64,000 bases of DNA. Origin: Kocuria varians (GTDB taxonomy: Bacteria > Actinomycetota > Actinomycetes > Actinomycetales > Micrococcaceae). The notes under the pieces were generated by a model. That model did no database searches. It saw nothing but the letters and a program-made list of their open reading frames with translations, and was not told where the DNA came from. Shown here piece by piece: positions 26,281 to 34,293 of this stretch. The translations under genes were made by a program, and so were the position numbers. The DNA lies in contig NZ_BJNW01000006.1 in the NCBI RefSeq assembly GCF_006539885.1, positions 78,945-142,944 of the forward strand, given 5' to 3'. Positions within the stretch are counted from its first letter, which is position 1. Every line of letters begins with the position of its first letter.

Positions 26281-26286
26281 GGACGG

Positions 26287-27591
26287 GTGATCGACATCAA
26301 CGAACTGCGCGCCGACCCCGACACCTACCGAGCCTCCCAGACCGCCCGCGGGGCGGACGCCGGGCTCGTGGACCGCATCCTGGAGGCGGACTCCCGGCGC
26401 CGCAGCGCAATCACGGACTTCGAGTCCCTGCGCGCGGAGCAGAACGCGTTCGGCAAGAAGGTCGCCAAGGCGCAGGGCGAGGAGAAGCAGCAGCTGCTCG
26501 CGCAGGTCAAGCAGCTCGCGGCGGACGTCAAGACGGCCCAGGCCGCGGCGGACGACGCACAGACCGTGCAGCAGCAGCTCGTCGCCCAGTTCCCCAACCT
26601 GATCGTGGACGGCATCCCCGCCGGCGGCGAGGACGATTTCGTGCTGCTGCGCACCGAGGGCACCCCCCGGGACTTCGCCGCGGAGGGCTTCGAGCCCCGC
26701 GACCACCTGGAGCTCGGCGAGCTGCTGGACGGCATCGACATGGAGCGCGGCGCCAAGGTCTCCGGCTCCCGCTTCTACTTCCTCAAGCGGGACGTCGCCC
26801 GGCTGGAGACCGCGCTGCTCATGGCGGCGCAGGACCTCGCCCTGGACAACGGCTTCATTCCCATGACCACGCCCAACCTGGTGCGCCCGGCGATCATGAA
26901 CGGCACGGGCTTCGACGTGGAGCACGACGACGAGATCTACCGTGTGGCCAAGGACGAGCTCTACCTGGTGGGCACGTCCGAGGTGGCGCTGGCGGGCTAC
27001 CACGCGGACGAGATCCTGGACCTCTCGGACGGTCCGCTGCGCTACGCCGGGTGGTCCTCGTGCTACCGCCGCGAGGCCGGTTCCGCGGGCAAGGACACCC
27101 GCGGCATCATCCGCGTGCACCAGTTCAACAAACTGGAGATGTTCGTGTACTGCCACCCGGAGGACGCCGCCGCGGAGCACGAGCGGCTGCTCGCGTGGGA
27201 GGAGCAGATGCTCCAGGCGTGCGGCCTGAGCTACCGGGTGATCGACACCGCCGCCGGGGACCTCGGCACCTCTGCCGCCCGCAAGTTCGACTGCGAGGCG
27301 TGGATCCCCACCCAGGGCAAGTACCGCGAGCTGACCTCCACCTCCAACTGCACCACCTACCAGGCGCGCCGTCTCAACATCCGCGAGCGGCTGCCCGAGA
27401 CCACGGACGCCAACGGCAAGGTCAGGAAGGGCGGCACGCGCGCCGTGGCCACCCTCAACGGCACGCTCGCCACGACCCGCTGGCTCGTCGCGCTGCTCGA
27501 GACCCACCAGCAGGCGGACGGCTCCGTGACCGTCCCCGAGATCCTGCGGCCGTACCTGCGCGGCCAGGAAGTCCTGCGCCCCGTCGTCTGA
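26287..27591 (+). CDS. serS: seryl-tRNA synthetase
   Basis: This class II synthetase charges tRNA-Ser (and tRNA-Sec where present). It has 434 residues from a leaderless GTG. The N-terminal about 110 residues form the long antiparallel coiled-coil arm that grips the tRNA variable arm ([27 protein letters not shown]). The catalytic core carries motif 2 ([35 protein letters not shown], about 254-288) and motif 3 ([18 protein letters not shown], about 394). A hairpin follows the stop. No T-box leader is present, consistent with the leaderless promoter. Confidence 0.97.
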   Translation: MIDINELRADPDTYRASQTARGADAGLVDRILEADSRRRSAITDFESLRAEQNAFGKKVAKAQGEEKQQLLAQVKQLAADVKTAQAAADDAQTVQQQLVAQFPNLIVDGIPAGGEDDFVLLRTEGTPRDFAAEGFEPRDHLELGELLDGIDMERGAKVSGSRFYFLKRDVARLETALLMAAQDLALDNGFIPMTTPNLVRPAIMNGTGFDVEHDDEIYRVAKDELYLVGTSEVALAGYHADEILDLSDGPLRYAGWSSCYRREAGSAGKDTRGIIRVHQFNKLEMFVYCHPEDAAAEHERLLAWEEQMLQACGLSYRVIDTAAGDLGTSAARKFDCEAWIPTQGKYRELTSTSNCTTYQARRLNIRERLPETTDANGKVRKGGTRAVATLNGTLATTRWLVALLETHQQADGSVTVPEILRPYLRGQEVLRPVV

Positions 27592-27606
27592 CGCTTTTTC
27601 CCCGGC

Positions 27607-27654
27607 CGACGCCGCCCGCCCGCCGTGGGCTCGCACGGTGCGTGGGCGGCGTCG
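27607..27654 (+). terminator. hairpin after serS built on GGGCGGCGTCG
   Basis: CGACGCCGCCC (27607-27617) and GGGCGGCGTCG (27644-27654) form an 11-bp perfect stem around a 26-base loop, 16 bases after the serS stop. A short TTTTT lies before the stem rather than after it. Confidence 0.55.
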
Positions 27655-27730
27655 TCGTTCCCTGCGGGTCTTCACCTGCACTTCACCGCCCGGTCCGCAG
27701 CCGATCACCTGGCCGTGCTCGTATGACACC

Positions 27731-28654
27731 ATGACTCTCATGACAGAGACCCCCACCGGCACCGACGACCGGCAGACCGATGACCGTGCGCAGAATGCCG
27801 CGGCCGCCATGGCACCCCTGGCGCTCCAGACCCCGCGCACGAGCGGCTGGACGCTGGAGCCAGGGGCGCGCTACCTCGTCGCCCTGGACGTGGACGGCAC
27901 CCTCGTGGACCACGACGGCCGGATGTCCCGCGGCGTGAAGGACGCCCTGCGCGCCGTGGTGGCTGCAGGGCACCACGTGGTGATCTCCACCGGCCGTTCC
28001 ATGGGCGCGACCCTGCCCGTGATCCGCCAGGGCCACATCGACTCCGGGTTCGCCGTGTGCTCCAACGGTGGCGTGACCCTGCGCCTGGACCCCGAGCTGC
28101 CGGAGCACTACGATGTCACGGACCGCGTGAGCTTCGATCCGGCGCACGCGCTCGACGCGCTGTCCTCGACCCTGCCCGCCGCCAAGTTCGCCCTGGAGGG
28201 CGCGGACGGCCGCTTCTACTCGACCGAGCGCTTCCAGGACGCCTCCTTCGGCATCGAGGCCGTGGGGGTGGACCTGCACGAGCTCGCGGAGATCCCGGCC
28301 GTGCGCCTGGTGGTCTACAGCGCCACGGACGCTCCCGAGGACTTCGCGGACGCCATCGACCAGGCCGGTCTGCACGGCGTGGCCTACTCGGTGGGCTGGT
28401 CCTCGTGGCTGGACGTGGCCGCGAACGGCGTCTCCAAGGCCAGCGCGCTGGAGCAGATCCGCCGCCACTTGGGCGTGGACCCCGCGCACACGATTGCCAT
28501 GGGGGACGGGCGCAACGACGTCGAGATGCTGCAGTGGGCCGCGCGCGGCGTGGCCATGGGGCAGGCACCGGACGAGGTCGCGGACGTTGCGGACGAGGTC
28601 ACGGCCGGCGTCTACGAGGACGGCGCGGCGGCGATTCTGCGCACCCTGCTCTGA
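27731..28654 (+). CDS. Cof-type HAD-superfamily phosphatase
   Basis: The protein is 307 residues from ATG 27731 (an alternative ATG lies three codons later; neither has a strong ribosome site). HAD motif I is YLVALDVDGTLVDHDG (about 50-65, nucleophile Asp), motif II is VISTGRSMG (about 83), the conserved Lys is in GVSKASALEQIRRHL (about 235), and motif III/IV is TIAMGDGRNDVEML (about 255-268). A C2-type cap lies between. These enzymes dephosphorylate sugar phosphates or cofactors such as FMN or pyridoxal phosphate; substrate cannot be assigned. The first about 40 residues are extra relative to the core domain and look disordered. Association with serS is conserved in related actinobacteria. 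Confidence 0.88.
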   Translation: MTLMTETPTGTDDRQTDDRAQNAAAAMAPLALQTPRTSGWTLEPGARYLVALDVDGTLVDHDGRMSRGVKDALRAVVAAGHHVVISTGRSMGATLPVIRQGHIDSGFAVCSNGGVTLRLDPELPEHYDVTDRVSFDPAHALDALSSTLPAAKFALEGADGRFYSTERFQDASFGIEAVGVDLHELAEIPAVRLVVYSATDAPEDFADAIDQAGLHGVAYSVGWSSWLDVAANGVSKASALEQIRRHLGVDPAHTIAMGDGRNDVEMLQWAARGVAMGQAPDEVADVADEVTAGVYEDGAAAILRTLL

Positions 28655-28706
28655 ACCGCGCGGGGACCCCTCGCGGGACACGGCCCGTGAAATCACATCG
28701 AACTGC

Positions 28707-28712
28707 GATACT
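28707..28712 (+). promoter_or_regulatory. -10 hexamer GATACT (leaderless)
   Basis: GATACT, six bases (GGGACC), then GTG at 28719. It matches the NANNNT core and the spacing seen at the other leaderless starts in this window. Confidence 0.45.
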
Positions 28713-28718
28713 GGGACC

Positions 28719-29348
28719 GTGTTCGTCCTGACCCTGACCCAGCGCGTGGCGGACGCATCCCGCCCGGATCCCGCCACGGACCGCGAGGTGTGTCGGCAGT
28801 TGAGCGGCCTCCCCGTGCGCGCTCCCTTCCAGCCCGCGGGTGCCGGACTGGTGCGCGGGCTCACCGAGGACGCCGACGCCGCGGTGACCGCAACCATGAC
28901 CGCGCTGCGCAACGACCGCTACGCCGTGGGGATCGGGGTGGGGGACGTGTTCCTCACCCGCGTGGACCAGGAGGACGGCCGGGTGGCCGTCACGGCCGAG
29001 GGGCCGGGCATGGGTTTCGGGCACGACGCCGCCCAGCACACCCGCAGCTCCGAGCGCGTGGCCGTGCGCGTCAGCGCCGCGGACCCGGAGGCCGCTGCGC
29101 AGGCGGAAGCGGTGCTGCGGCTGGTGGGGCACATCGTGAGCGTGCGCAGCGAGGCCGAGTGGCGCGTGGTGGACCTCATGGTCCCCGGGGCCAGGGGTCA
29201 GCAGAAGACCGTGGCGCAGCAGCTGGGCATCACGCCGCAGGCCGTGTCCAAGGCCGTGGTGCGTTCCCTGTGGCACGAGGAGTGGCGGGCCCGGCCTGCC
29301 GCGGCCACCCTGCTGCGGCTGTGTGAGAGCAGCGCCCTCCCGGCCTGA
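28719..29348 (+). CDS. HTH-containing protein of unknown role, SatD-like
   Basis: The protein is 209 residues. It starts FVLTLTQRVADASRPDPATDREVCRQL, resembling the MFVLTIDQRGS opening of actinobacterial SatD-like proteins. The middle (DADAAVTATMTALRNDRYAVGIGVGD, then AEGPGMGFGHDAAQHTR) looks like a small alpha/beta nucleotide-cyclase-like or ligand-binding fold. The C-terminal third has a helix-turn-helix, GQQKTVAQQLGITPQAVSKAVV (about 168-190), implying DNA binding. I know no characterised function for the family. The TGA lies inside a 30-bp tandem repeat region, so the C-terminus may vary between strains. Confidence 0.65.
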   Translation: MFVLTLTQRVADASRPDPATDREVCRQLSGLPVRAPFQPAGAGLVRGLTEDADAAVTATMTALRNDRYAVGIGVGDVFLTRVDQEDGRVAVTAEGPGMGFGHDAAQHTRSSERVAVRVSAADPEAAAQAEAVLRLVGHIVSVRSEAEWRVVDLMVPGARGQQKTVAQQLGITPQAVSKAVVRSLWHEEWRARPAAATLLRLCESSALPA

Positions 29349-29350
29349 GA

Positions 29351-29410
29351 GCGCTCCACCTGAGACTGCCCGGCCCGAGGGCGCTCGACCTGAGAACGAT
29401 CGGTCCGAGG
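29351..29410. repeat. two 30-bp direct tandem repeats between convergent genes
   Basis: Unit 1 (29351-29380) and unit 2 (29381-29410) share GCGCTC, ACCTGAGA and CCGAGG blocks, with about six mismatches, and a partial third unit runs into the stop of the convergent gene at 29416. There are no spacers, so it is not CRISPR-like. It sits immediately after one stop codon and before the other. Confidence 0.8.
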
Positions 29411-29415
29411 GTGCC

Positions 29416-30273
29416 TCACCACCACGTGTCCACGGGGAAACCGGCGGCCGTGAGGTCCACCTCCAGCAGGGGCAGGCACTCCACGGGCAGCCGCAGGGAA
29501 CCGGCGACGTCCCGGGCGTCGAAGTAGCCGGTGAGCCACGAGAAGGCGGGGTGGTCCTCGGCCAGGGCTTCGCAGCGTGCCACGAGGTCCGCAACGTCCT
29601 CCTCCGGGGCGAAGACCCAGAAGGACTCGAGGTCGGTGAGCTGGAACAGGCCGATCGCGTGCCGCGGTGAGCCGTCCGAGCGTGCGGCCCGTGCCGGGGC
29701 GGCCAGGGGTTTCGGCTCGCCCCACGCCTGCGAGGGGCTGCGGACCCAGCCGCCGGAGGCCGCCGGGCCGAGCGCGGGCGCGAGCGGGTCCAGCTCCCAG
29801 CGCGGTGCGCTCACGAGCCAGTCCGGCGCGCTGGGCGGGTAGAGCGTGCCGTCCGGGGAATCCGGCCACTGCTCACGCCACGTGGCCCAGCTCCCTGCGT
29901 TCACGCGGTCCCAGAACAGTTGCGCCCCGGCCTCCACGGAGACCTCCGAAACGGTGCTGCGCTGACGCTCCCAGCTCTCCACGCGGTCCGCGCGCGGGTC
30001 CTGGAGGGATTCCGACGTGAATGGCCGGGGAGCGATGTCCGGGTGCAGGGGCGGTTCGGGTGCCGGTGAGGTCCCGGCCGCGGTGAGCAGTGCGCGCACC
30101 CGTGCCATCAGGGGCCCGGGGCCGAGCACCTGGGTGGAGTCCGTGCCGTGGAAGACGTACACGCGCTGCGCGTCGCTGGACTGCGCGTCGAACACGGGCA
30201 CCACCTCCGGGGCGAACGGGTGGGCGGTGACGGTTTCACCGCCCGTTCTGCGGGCTGGGGCCAATCCCATCAC
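29416..30273 (-). CDS. orphan protein of unknown function
   Basis: The protein is about 285 residues from GTG 30273 (or ATG 30270); there is no strong ribosome site. The first third is Pro/Ala-rich with VYVFHGTDSTQVLGPGPLMARVRALL. The middle holds several Trp-rich stretches (WDRVNAGSWATWREQWPDSPDG). The last part, HAIGLFQLTDLESFWVFAPEEDVADLVARCEALAEDHPAFSWLTGYFDARDVAG, looks like a compact alpha/beta domain. No membrane segment, signal peptide or catalytic motif is evident, and I do not recognise the family. Codon use matches its neighbours, so it appears genuinely coded. Confidence 0.6.
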   Translation of the reverse strand: MMGLAPARRTGGETVTAHPFAPEVVPVFDAQSSDAQRVYVFHGTDSTQVLGPGPLMARVRALLTAAGTSPAPEPPLHPDIAPRPFTSESLQDPRADRVESWERQRSTVSEVSVEAGAQLFWDRVNAGSWATWREQWPDSPDGTLYPPSAPDWLVSAPRWELDPLAPALGPAASGGWVRSPSQAWGEPKPLAAPARAARSDGSPRHAIGLFQLTDLESFWVFAPEEDVADLVARCEALAEDHPAFSWLTGYFDARDVAGSLRLPVECLPLLEVDLTAAGFPVDTWW

Positions 30274-30311
30274 GTCCCGGTGACAGGCATAAGAGACCGT
30301 CCCGGACGACG

Positions 30312-30351
30312 GATCCCCGCCGCCGGGGCGTGCGCTCCGGGGGCGGGGATC
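30312..30351 (-). terminator. 19-bp hairpin downstream of ppa
   Basis: GATCCCCGCCGCCGGGGCG (30312-30330) pairs at 17 of 19 positions with 30333-30351, with a two-base centre, 23 bases after the ppa stop. Confidence 0.75.
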
Positions 30352-30373
30352 TCGTGGCTGCGGCGGGAGGGAC

Positions 30374-30889
30374 TCAGTCGTCCTGCTCGGCCTCCGCGGC
30401 GGAGTCGTACTGGGACTGGCGGAAGCGCTCCTGCGCCTCGACGATCAGGCGCTCGGCGGTCTCCTTGCGCTCCCAGCCCTCGCCCTTGACCCACTTGTTG
30501 GGCTCGAGGTCCTTGTAGCGCTCGAAGAAGTGCTGGATCTCCTTCTGCAGGAACTCGTTGACGTCCTCGAGGCCCTGGAGGTGGTCGTAGCGCTTGTCCG
30601 TGGACACGCACAGCACCTTGGCGTCCCCGCCGGCCTCGTCGGTCATGTTGAAGACGGCGATGGGCCGCGCCTCCACGATCACGCCGGGCATGATGTCCAC
30701 GTCCAGGATCACCATGGCGTCCAGGGGATCGCCGTCCTCGCCCAGCGTGTCCTCGAAGTAGCCGTAGTGGGTGGGGTACTGCATGGAGGTGAAGAGCACG
30801 CGGTCCAGGCGGATCCGGCCGGTCTCGTGGTCGATCTCGTACTTGACGCGAGAGCCGCGCGGGATCTCGATGGTGACGTCCAGCTCCAT
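30374..30889 (-). CDS. ppa: inorganic pyrophosphatase (family I)
   Basis: This soluble hexameric enzyme hydrolyses pyrophosphate to two phosphates and pulls biosynthetic reactions forward. It has 171 residues from ATG 30889, with an AAGGAG site seven bases upstream; the frame extends further but without signals. Family I metal-binding signatures are visible: EIPRGSRVKYEIDHETG (about 8-24), YPTHYGYFEDTLGEDGDPLDAMVI (about 38-61, containing the D-x-D-P-x-D pattern) and later DKRYDHL (about 98) and HFFERYKDLEPNKWVK. The protein ends with an acidic tail. In mycobacteria ppa is also next to the dacB-like and DUF2342 genes. Confidence 0.97.
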   Translation of the reverse strand: MELDVTIEIPRGSRVKYEIDHETGRIRLDRVLFTSMQYPTHYGYFEDTLGEDGDPLDAMVILDVDIMPGVIVEARPIAVFNMTDEAGGDAKVLCVSTDKRYDHLQGLEDVNEFLQKEIQHFFERYKDLEPNKWVKGEGWERKETAERLIVEAQERFRQSQYDSAAEAEQDD

Positions 30890-31083
30890 GGTGAAACTCC
30901 TTGGTTCGTAGGGGTGCGCGCCGTGCTGAGGCTGCCCCCGGGGCGGCGCACGCGGCGTCGCCCGACGGCGCGCGTCCGAGCAGATGCCCCCACGATACCG
31001 GCCGCGTCCGTCCCGGTGCCTCACCGCACGGCCCCGGTGCCGCGCTCCCCGGTGCGCGCGTTGTGCATGTCGGACCGGTTCAC

Positions 31084-31089
31084 CAGGAT
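31084..31089 (+). promoter_or_regulatory. -10 hexamer CAGGAT before dacB (leaderless)
   Basis: CAGGAT, six bases (GGAACC), then ATG at 31096. The first base departs from T, so it is a weaker match than the others. Confidence 0.4.
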
Positions 31090-31095
31090 GGAACC

Positions 31096-32511
31096 ATGTC
31101 CCCGTCCACCTCCTCCTCACCGCGCCGCCCGGGCTGGCCGCTGGTCTGCGCCGTGCTGGCGCTGGCCCTTGGGATCGCCCTGGCGCTGGTGGTTCCCGGC
31201 ATCGTGGCGGAGGTCGGCCCCGCCCTGGCGGCCCCGCGGAGCAGCGTGTCGGAGGAGACGCCCGCTGCCGCAGCGTCGTCGTCAGGGGCAGTGGCTGCGG
31301 AGGCCGTGGCCGGTGCCCTGCACTCCGGGCTCGACGGCGCTCCGGGCACCGCCGCGGCGGCCGTCACGGAGGTGGGCTCGGACTTCGTGCTCGCCGGGGA
31401 GTCCGCCGAGCGGCCCATGGCCCCGGCCTCCAACCAGAAGCTGCTGAGCGCGCTGAGCATCGCCGAGCACGTGGACCCGTACGAGCGCCTCGCCACCCGC
31501 GTGGTCGCGGGAGAGGGCAGCGGGGAACTGACGCTCGTGGCAGGAGGGGACACCCTGCTCGCACGGGGGGAGGGGGACCCGGAGGCGGTCGACGGCCACG
31601 CCGGTCTGGGGACCCTCGCGCAGCGCACCGCCCGGGCCCTGCGCGAGCGCTCACCACAGGCCGTGCCCGGGCCGGTGAGCGTGGCCGTGGACACGAGCCT
31701 GTTCACCGGCGCGGACACGAACCCGGCCTGGGATCCGGAGGACCTCGAGAGCGGGGAGATCACCCGGGTGGCTCCCATCGCCCTGTACTCGCACCGCGTG
31801 CCCGCCGCGGACGGCAGCGATCCCGGTGGCTCGGGCCGCCGCCCGAAGGACCCCGCCGGTGCTGTGGTCGCGGAGTTCGCCCAGCGGCTGGGCACCGCGC
31901 TCGACGGCGCCGAGGTCACCGTGCGGGCGGCCTCGCGGGCTCCCGAGGGAGCGGCCGAGCTCGCCCGCGTGGAGTCCGCGCCCGTCCACGAGCAGAGCGC
32001 CTACATGCTGGAGCACTCGGACAACTCCCTGGCGGAGACCCTGGCCCGCGTCGCGGCGGCCCGTTCCGGGCGGGAGGCGAGCGTGGACGGCGTGCGGGAC
32101 CTGCTCCCGGCCACGCTGGCGGAGCACGGGATCGATGCCGCCGGGCTGCGCGTCCTGGATGCGAGCGGCATGGCCGCGGGGGACCGCGTCACCGCCACGA
32201 CCCTCGCGCAGACCGTCCGGACCCTCGTCTCCGAGCCCCGCTTCGGGCCCTACGGCCGCGGCCTGCCCGTGGCCGGCGGCACCGGCACGCTCGCCGAGCG
32301 CTTCGACGACGCGGAGGAGGGAGCGGCCCGCGGCGTCGCCCGTGCCAAGACCGGCACTCTGCTGGACGTCATCGCCCTGACCGGGTACGTGCAGCGCGAG
32401 GACGGGCACGTGCTCGTCTACTCGGTGGTTCTCAACGGCGTGAAGGGCCACACGGCGGAGGCCAAGGACCGCGTGGACCGCACGGTTGCGGCACTGGCCC
32501 GCTCCGCCTGA
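31096..32511 (+). CDS. dacB: D-alanyl-D-alanine carboxypeptidase, PBP4/S13 family
   Basis: This 471-residue protein has an N-terminal hydrophobic segment (about 14-35) for export or anchoring. The penicillin-binding motifs are all present: SNQK in PMAPASNQKLLSALSI (about 115, nucleophile Ser), SDN in EHSDNSLAETLARVAA (about 312) and KTG in RAKTGTLLDVIALTG (about 418). Between the first two lies the S13-type inserted domain with VAVDTSLFTG and WDPEDLESGEITRVAPIALYS. By family it trims D-Ala from peptidoglycan or acts as an endopeptidase outside the membrane. A GCGTCGTCGTC copy encodes the Ser-Ser-Ser stretch just after the anchor. Confidence 0.9.
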   Translation: MSPSTSSSPRRPGWPLVCAVLALALGIALALVVPGIVAEVGPALAAPRSSVSEETPAAAASSSGAVAAEAVAGALHSGLDGAPGTAAAAVTEVGSDFVLAGESAERPMAPASNQKLLSALSIAEHVDPYERLATRVVAGEGSGELTLVAGGDTLLARGEGDPEAVDGHAGLGTLAQRTARALRERSPQAVPGPVSVAVDTSLFTGADTNPAWDPEDLESGEITRVAPIALYSHRVPAADGSDPGGSGRRPKDPAGAVVAEFAQRLGTALDGAEVTVRAASRAPEGAAELARVESAPVHEQSAYMLEHSDNSLAETLARVAAARSGREASVDGVRDLLPATLAEHGIDAAGLRVLDASGMAAGDRVTATTLAQTVRTLVSEPRFGPYGRGLPVAGGTGTLAERFDDAEEGAARGVARAKTGTLLDVIALTGYVQREDGHVLVYSVVLNGVKGHTAEAKDRVDRTVAALARSA

Positions 32512-32681
32512 GACGAACCGTGCCCGGCAGGGAACCCGCGGGACGGACGTCTCCCGGGCCGTGCCCTGAACCGGGCGGAGCGCGTTCCGCGGGCGCAGGG
32601 GCCGAGTGCCCCGCACGGGCATGCGGAGAGTTTCCAGGTGCGGCACCCGTGCCGGTCGGAGCCGTGTGGTTGAGTGAGCGC

Positions 32682-33779
32682 ATGAGTCGAGAACTGACGC
32701 AGCGTTCGCTCGTGGACTGGGACGCCGCCGCCCAGATCGCCGCCAAGACGACCCCGCCGGGGCCCACGCCGGCACCGCGCGAGATCTCCAAGGCCGTGGA
32801 ATCCCTGCGCTACTTCGCGCACGAGTCCGTGCACCACGTGCACACCATCACCCGCCTGGACGCCGCGGAGAACCTGCGCGACTCCACGATCCTCGTGGTG
32901 GACCGCGCGGGCTGGGCGAAGGCGAACACCCAGACGTTCTCCGTGCTCATGCAGCCCGTCTTCGACCGGCTGCGCGCCAAGGACCCGGAGAAGTTCGACG
33001 CCGCCCTGCGCGGCATCGCCCCCACGGCCACCGCCGCGGAGATGGGCGCGCTCGTGGGCTTCCTCTCCGCGAAGGTGCTCGGCCAGTACGACCCGTACGC
33101 GGGGCTCGTCTCCGAGGCCGCGGCACGCTCGCACCCCGGCGGGCGCCTGATGTTCGTGGCGCCCAACGTGCTGTGGGCGGAGAAGGAGCTCAACGTGGCG
33201 CCGGAGGACTTCCGGCTGTGGGTGTGCCTGCACGAGCAGACCCACCGTGTGCAGTTCGCCGCCGCCCCGTGGCTGCGAGACCACATGCTGTCCCAGATCA
33301 CACGGCTCGGCGCGCTGGACGCCTCCGCGTGGGACCGCATCCGTGCCATGGCCGCCTCCGTCAGGGGCCGCTCGGAGGGCACCCGCCCGGATGCCGGGCT
33401 CGGACCCATGACCCACCTGCTCACCCCGGACGAGCGGCGCACCGTCTCCCACGTCACGGCGGTGATGTCCCTGCTGGAGGGCCACGCGAACGCCGTGATG
33501 GACGCCGTGGACGCGAGCATCGTCCCCTCGGTGAAGACCATTCGGCGCCGCTTCGACAACCGCTCCGCGAACCACGGGGTGGTGGACCGCTTCATCCGCT
33601 CCGTGCTGGGCATGGACGCCAAGATGCGCCAGTACAGCAACGGCCAGAAGTTCGTGGAGCACATCGTGGAGCGTGCGGGCATGGACCGTTTCAACACGGT
33701 GTGGAGCTCTCCCGAGACGCTCCCCACGGAGGCGGAGATCCACGACCCCCAGGCCTGGATGGACCGCGTGCTCGCCTGA
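32682..33779 (+). CDS. DUF2342 zinc-metallopeptidase-like protein
   Basis: The protein is 365 residues. It contains LWVCLHEQTHRVQFAAAPWL (about 180-200), an HExxH zinc motif, with a downstream VMSLLEGHANAVMDAV segment (about 262-277) whose Glu could be the third ligand. The family (sometimes called F420-biosynthesis-associated or zincin-like type 2) is conserved in actinobacteria, but no substrate is established. It starts SRELTQRSLVDWDAAAQIAAKT, typical for the family. Gene order dacB-DUF2342-tilS-hpt matches mycobacteria, except for the HTH gene inserted after it here. No signal peptide, so it is cytoplasmic. Confidence 0.85.
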   Translation: MSRELTQRSLVDWDAAAQIAAKTTPPGPTPAPREISKAVESLRYFAHESVHHVHTITRLDAAENLRDSTILVVDRAGWAKANTQTFSVLMQPVFDRLRAKDPEKFDAALRGIAPTATAAEMGALVGFLSAKVLGQYDPYAGLVSEAAARSHPGGRLMFVAPNVLWAEKELNVAPEDFRLWVCLHEQTHRVQFAAAPWLRDHMLSQITRLGALDASAWDRIRAMAASVRGRSEGTRPDAGLGPMTHLLTPDERRTVSHVTAVMSLLEGHANAVMDAVDASIVPSVKTIRRRFDNRSANHGVVDRFIRSVLGMDAKMRQYSNGQKFVEHIVERAGMDRFNTVWSSPETLPTEAEIHDPQAWMDRVLA

Positions 33780-33819
33780 GAGGACCCTCACGGGGAATCA
33801 TCCAGAAGGGTGTGTCAAG

Positions 33820-34290
33820 ATGACCCCCGTGAGCTCTGAAAACATAGAACAACAGATCCGGCTGTACGGTCAGCCGTTGTCAGAGCGTTTTGGCGCCGTG
33901 GTGGGGGCCTACGGTATTACTCAGCGTCGACTCGCCCAGGTCCTGGGTCTGTCGGCGCCCATGCTCTCCCAACTCATCAGCGGCAGACGCATCAAAATCG
34001 GAAATCCGGCGGTCTACGAACGCCTGGTCATGCTCGAGGACAGCGCGGGCGCCTCGGACCGGGAAGCCGTCCTGACAAGGGTGGAGGCGTCGCAACCGGT
34101 GCTGTCCACCTCCCAGATCCGCACGGGGATCGCCACGGACACGGATGCCGTGTCCGCGCTGGCCACCGTGGTTCCGGTGGGGGAACTGGAACGTGCCCTG
34201 GTGATGCTCGGGGAGAACACCCCCGTGCTCTCCAAGGTGCTGGCGATGGCGGAGGAGACCGCCCAGCGCGCCAAGCCCGCACAGGGCTGA
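33820..34290 (+). CDS. small HTH DNA-binding protein inserted before tilS
   Basis: The protein is 156 residues from ATG 33820, preceded at eight bases by AGAAGGGTG (a GTG three codons later is possible). Residues about 24-60, GAVVGAYGITQRRLAQVLGLSAPMLSQLISGRRIKIG, form an XRE-like helix-turn-helix. The second half (VPVGELERALVMLGENTPVLSKVLAMAEETAQRAK) is helical and may dimerise. It lies 40 bases after DUF2342 and only 3 bases before the tilS start, so it is probably co-transcribed and may control this housekeeping unit. The slightly lower GC near its 5' end (ATAGAACAACAG..., ATCAAAATCGGAAAT) differs from its neighbours. Target unknown. Confidence 0.8.
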   Translation: MTPVSSENIEQQIRLYGQPLSERFGAVVGAYGITQRRLAQVLGLSAPMLSQLISGRRIKIGNPAVYERLVMLEDSAGASDREAVLTRVEASQPVLSTSQIRTGIATDTDAVSALATVVPVGELERALVMLGENTPVLSKVLAMAEETAQRAKPAQG

Positions 34291-34293
34291 GCC

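Noticed and set aside
26181..26286. T-box or other riboswitch before serS
   Set aside because: The serS start lies 6 nt from its -10, leaving no leader for a riboswitch.
29351..29410. CRISPR array
   Set aside because: The units are contiguous with no spacers, and no cas genes are present.
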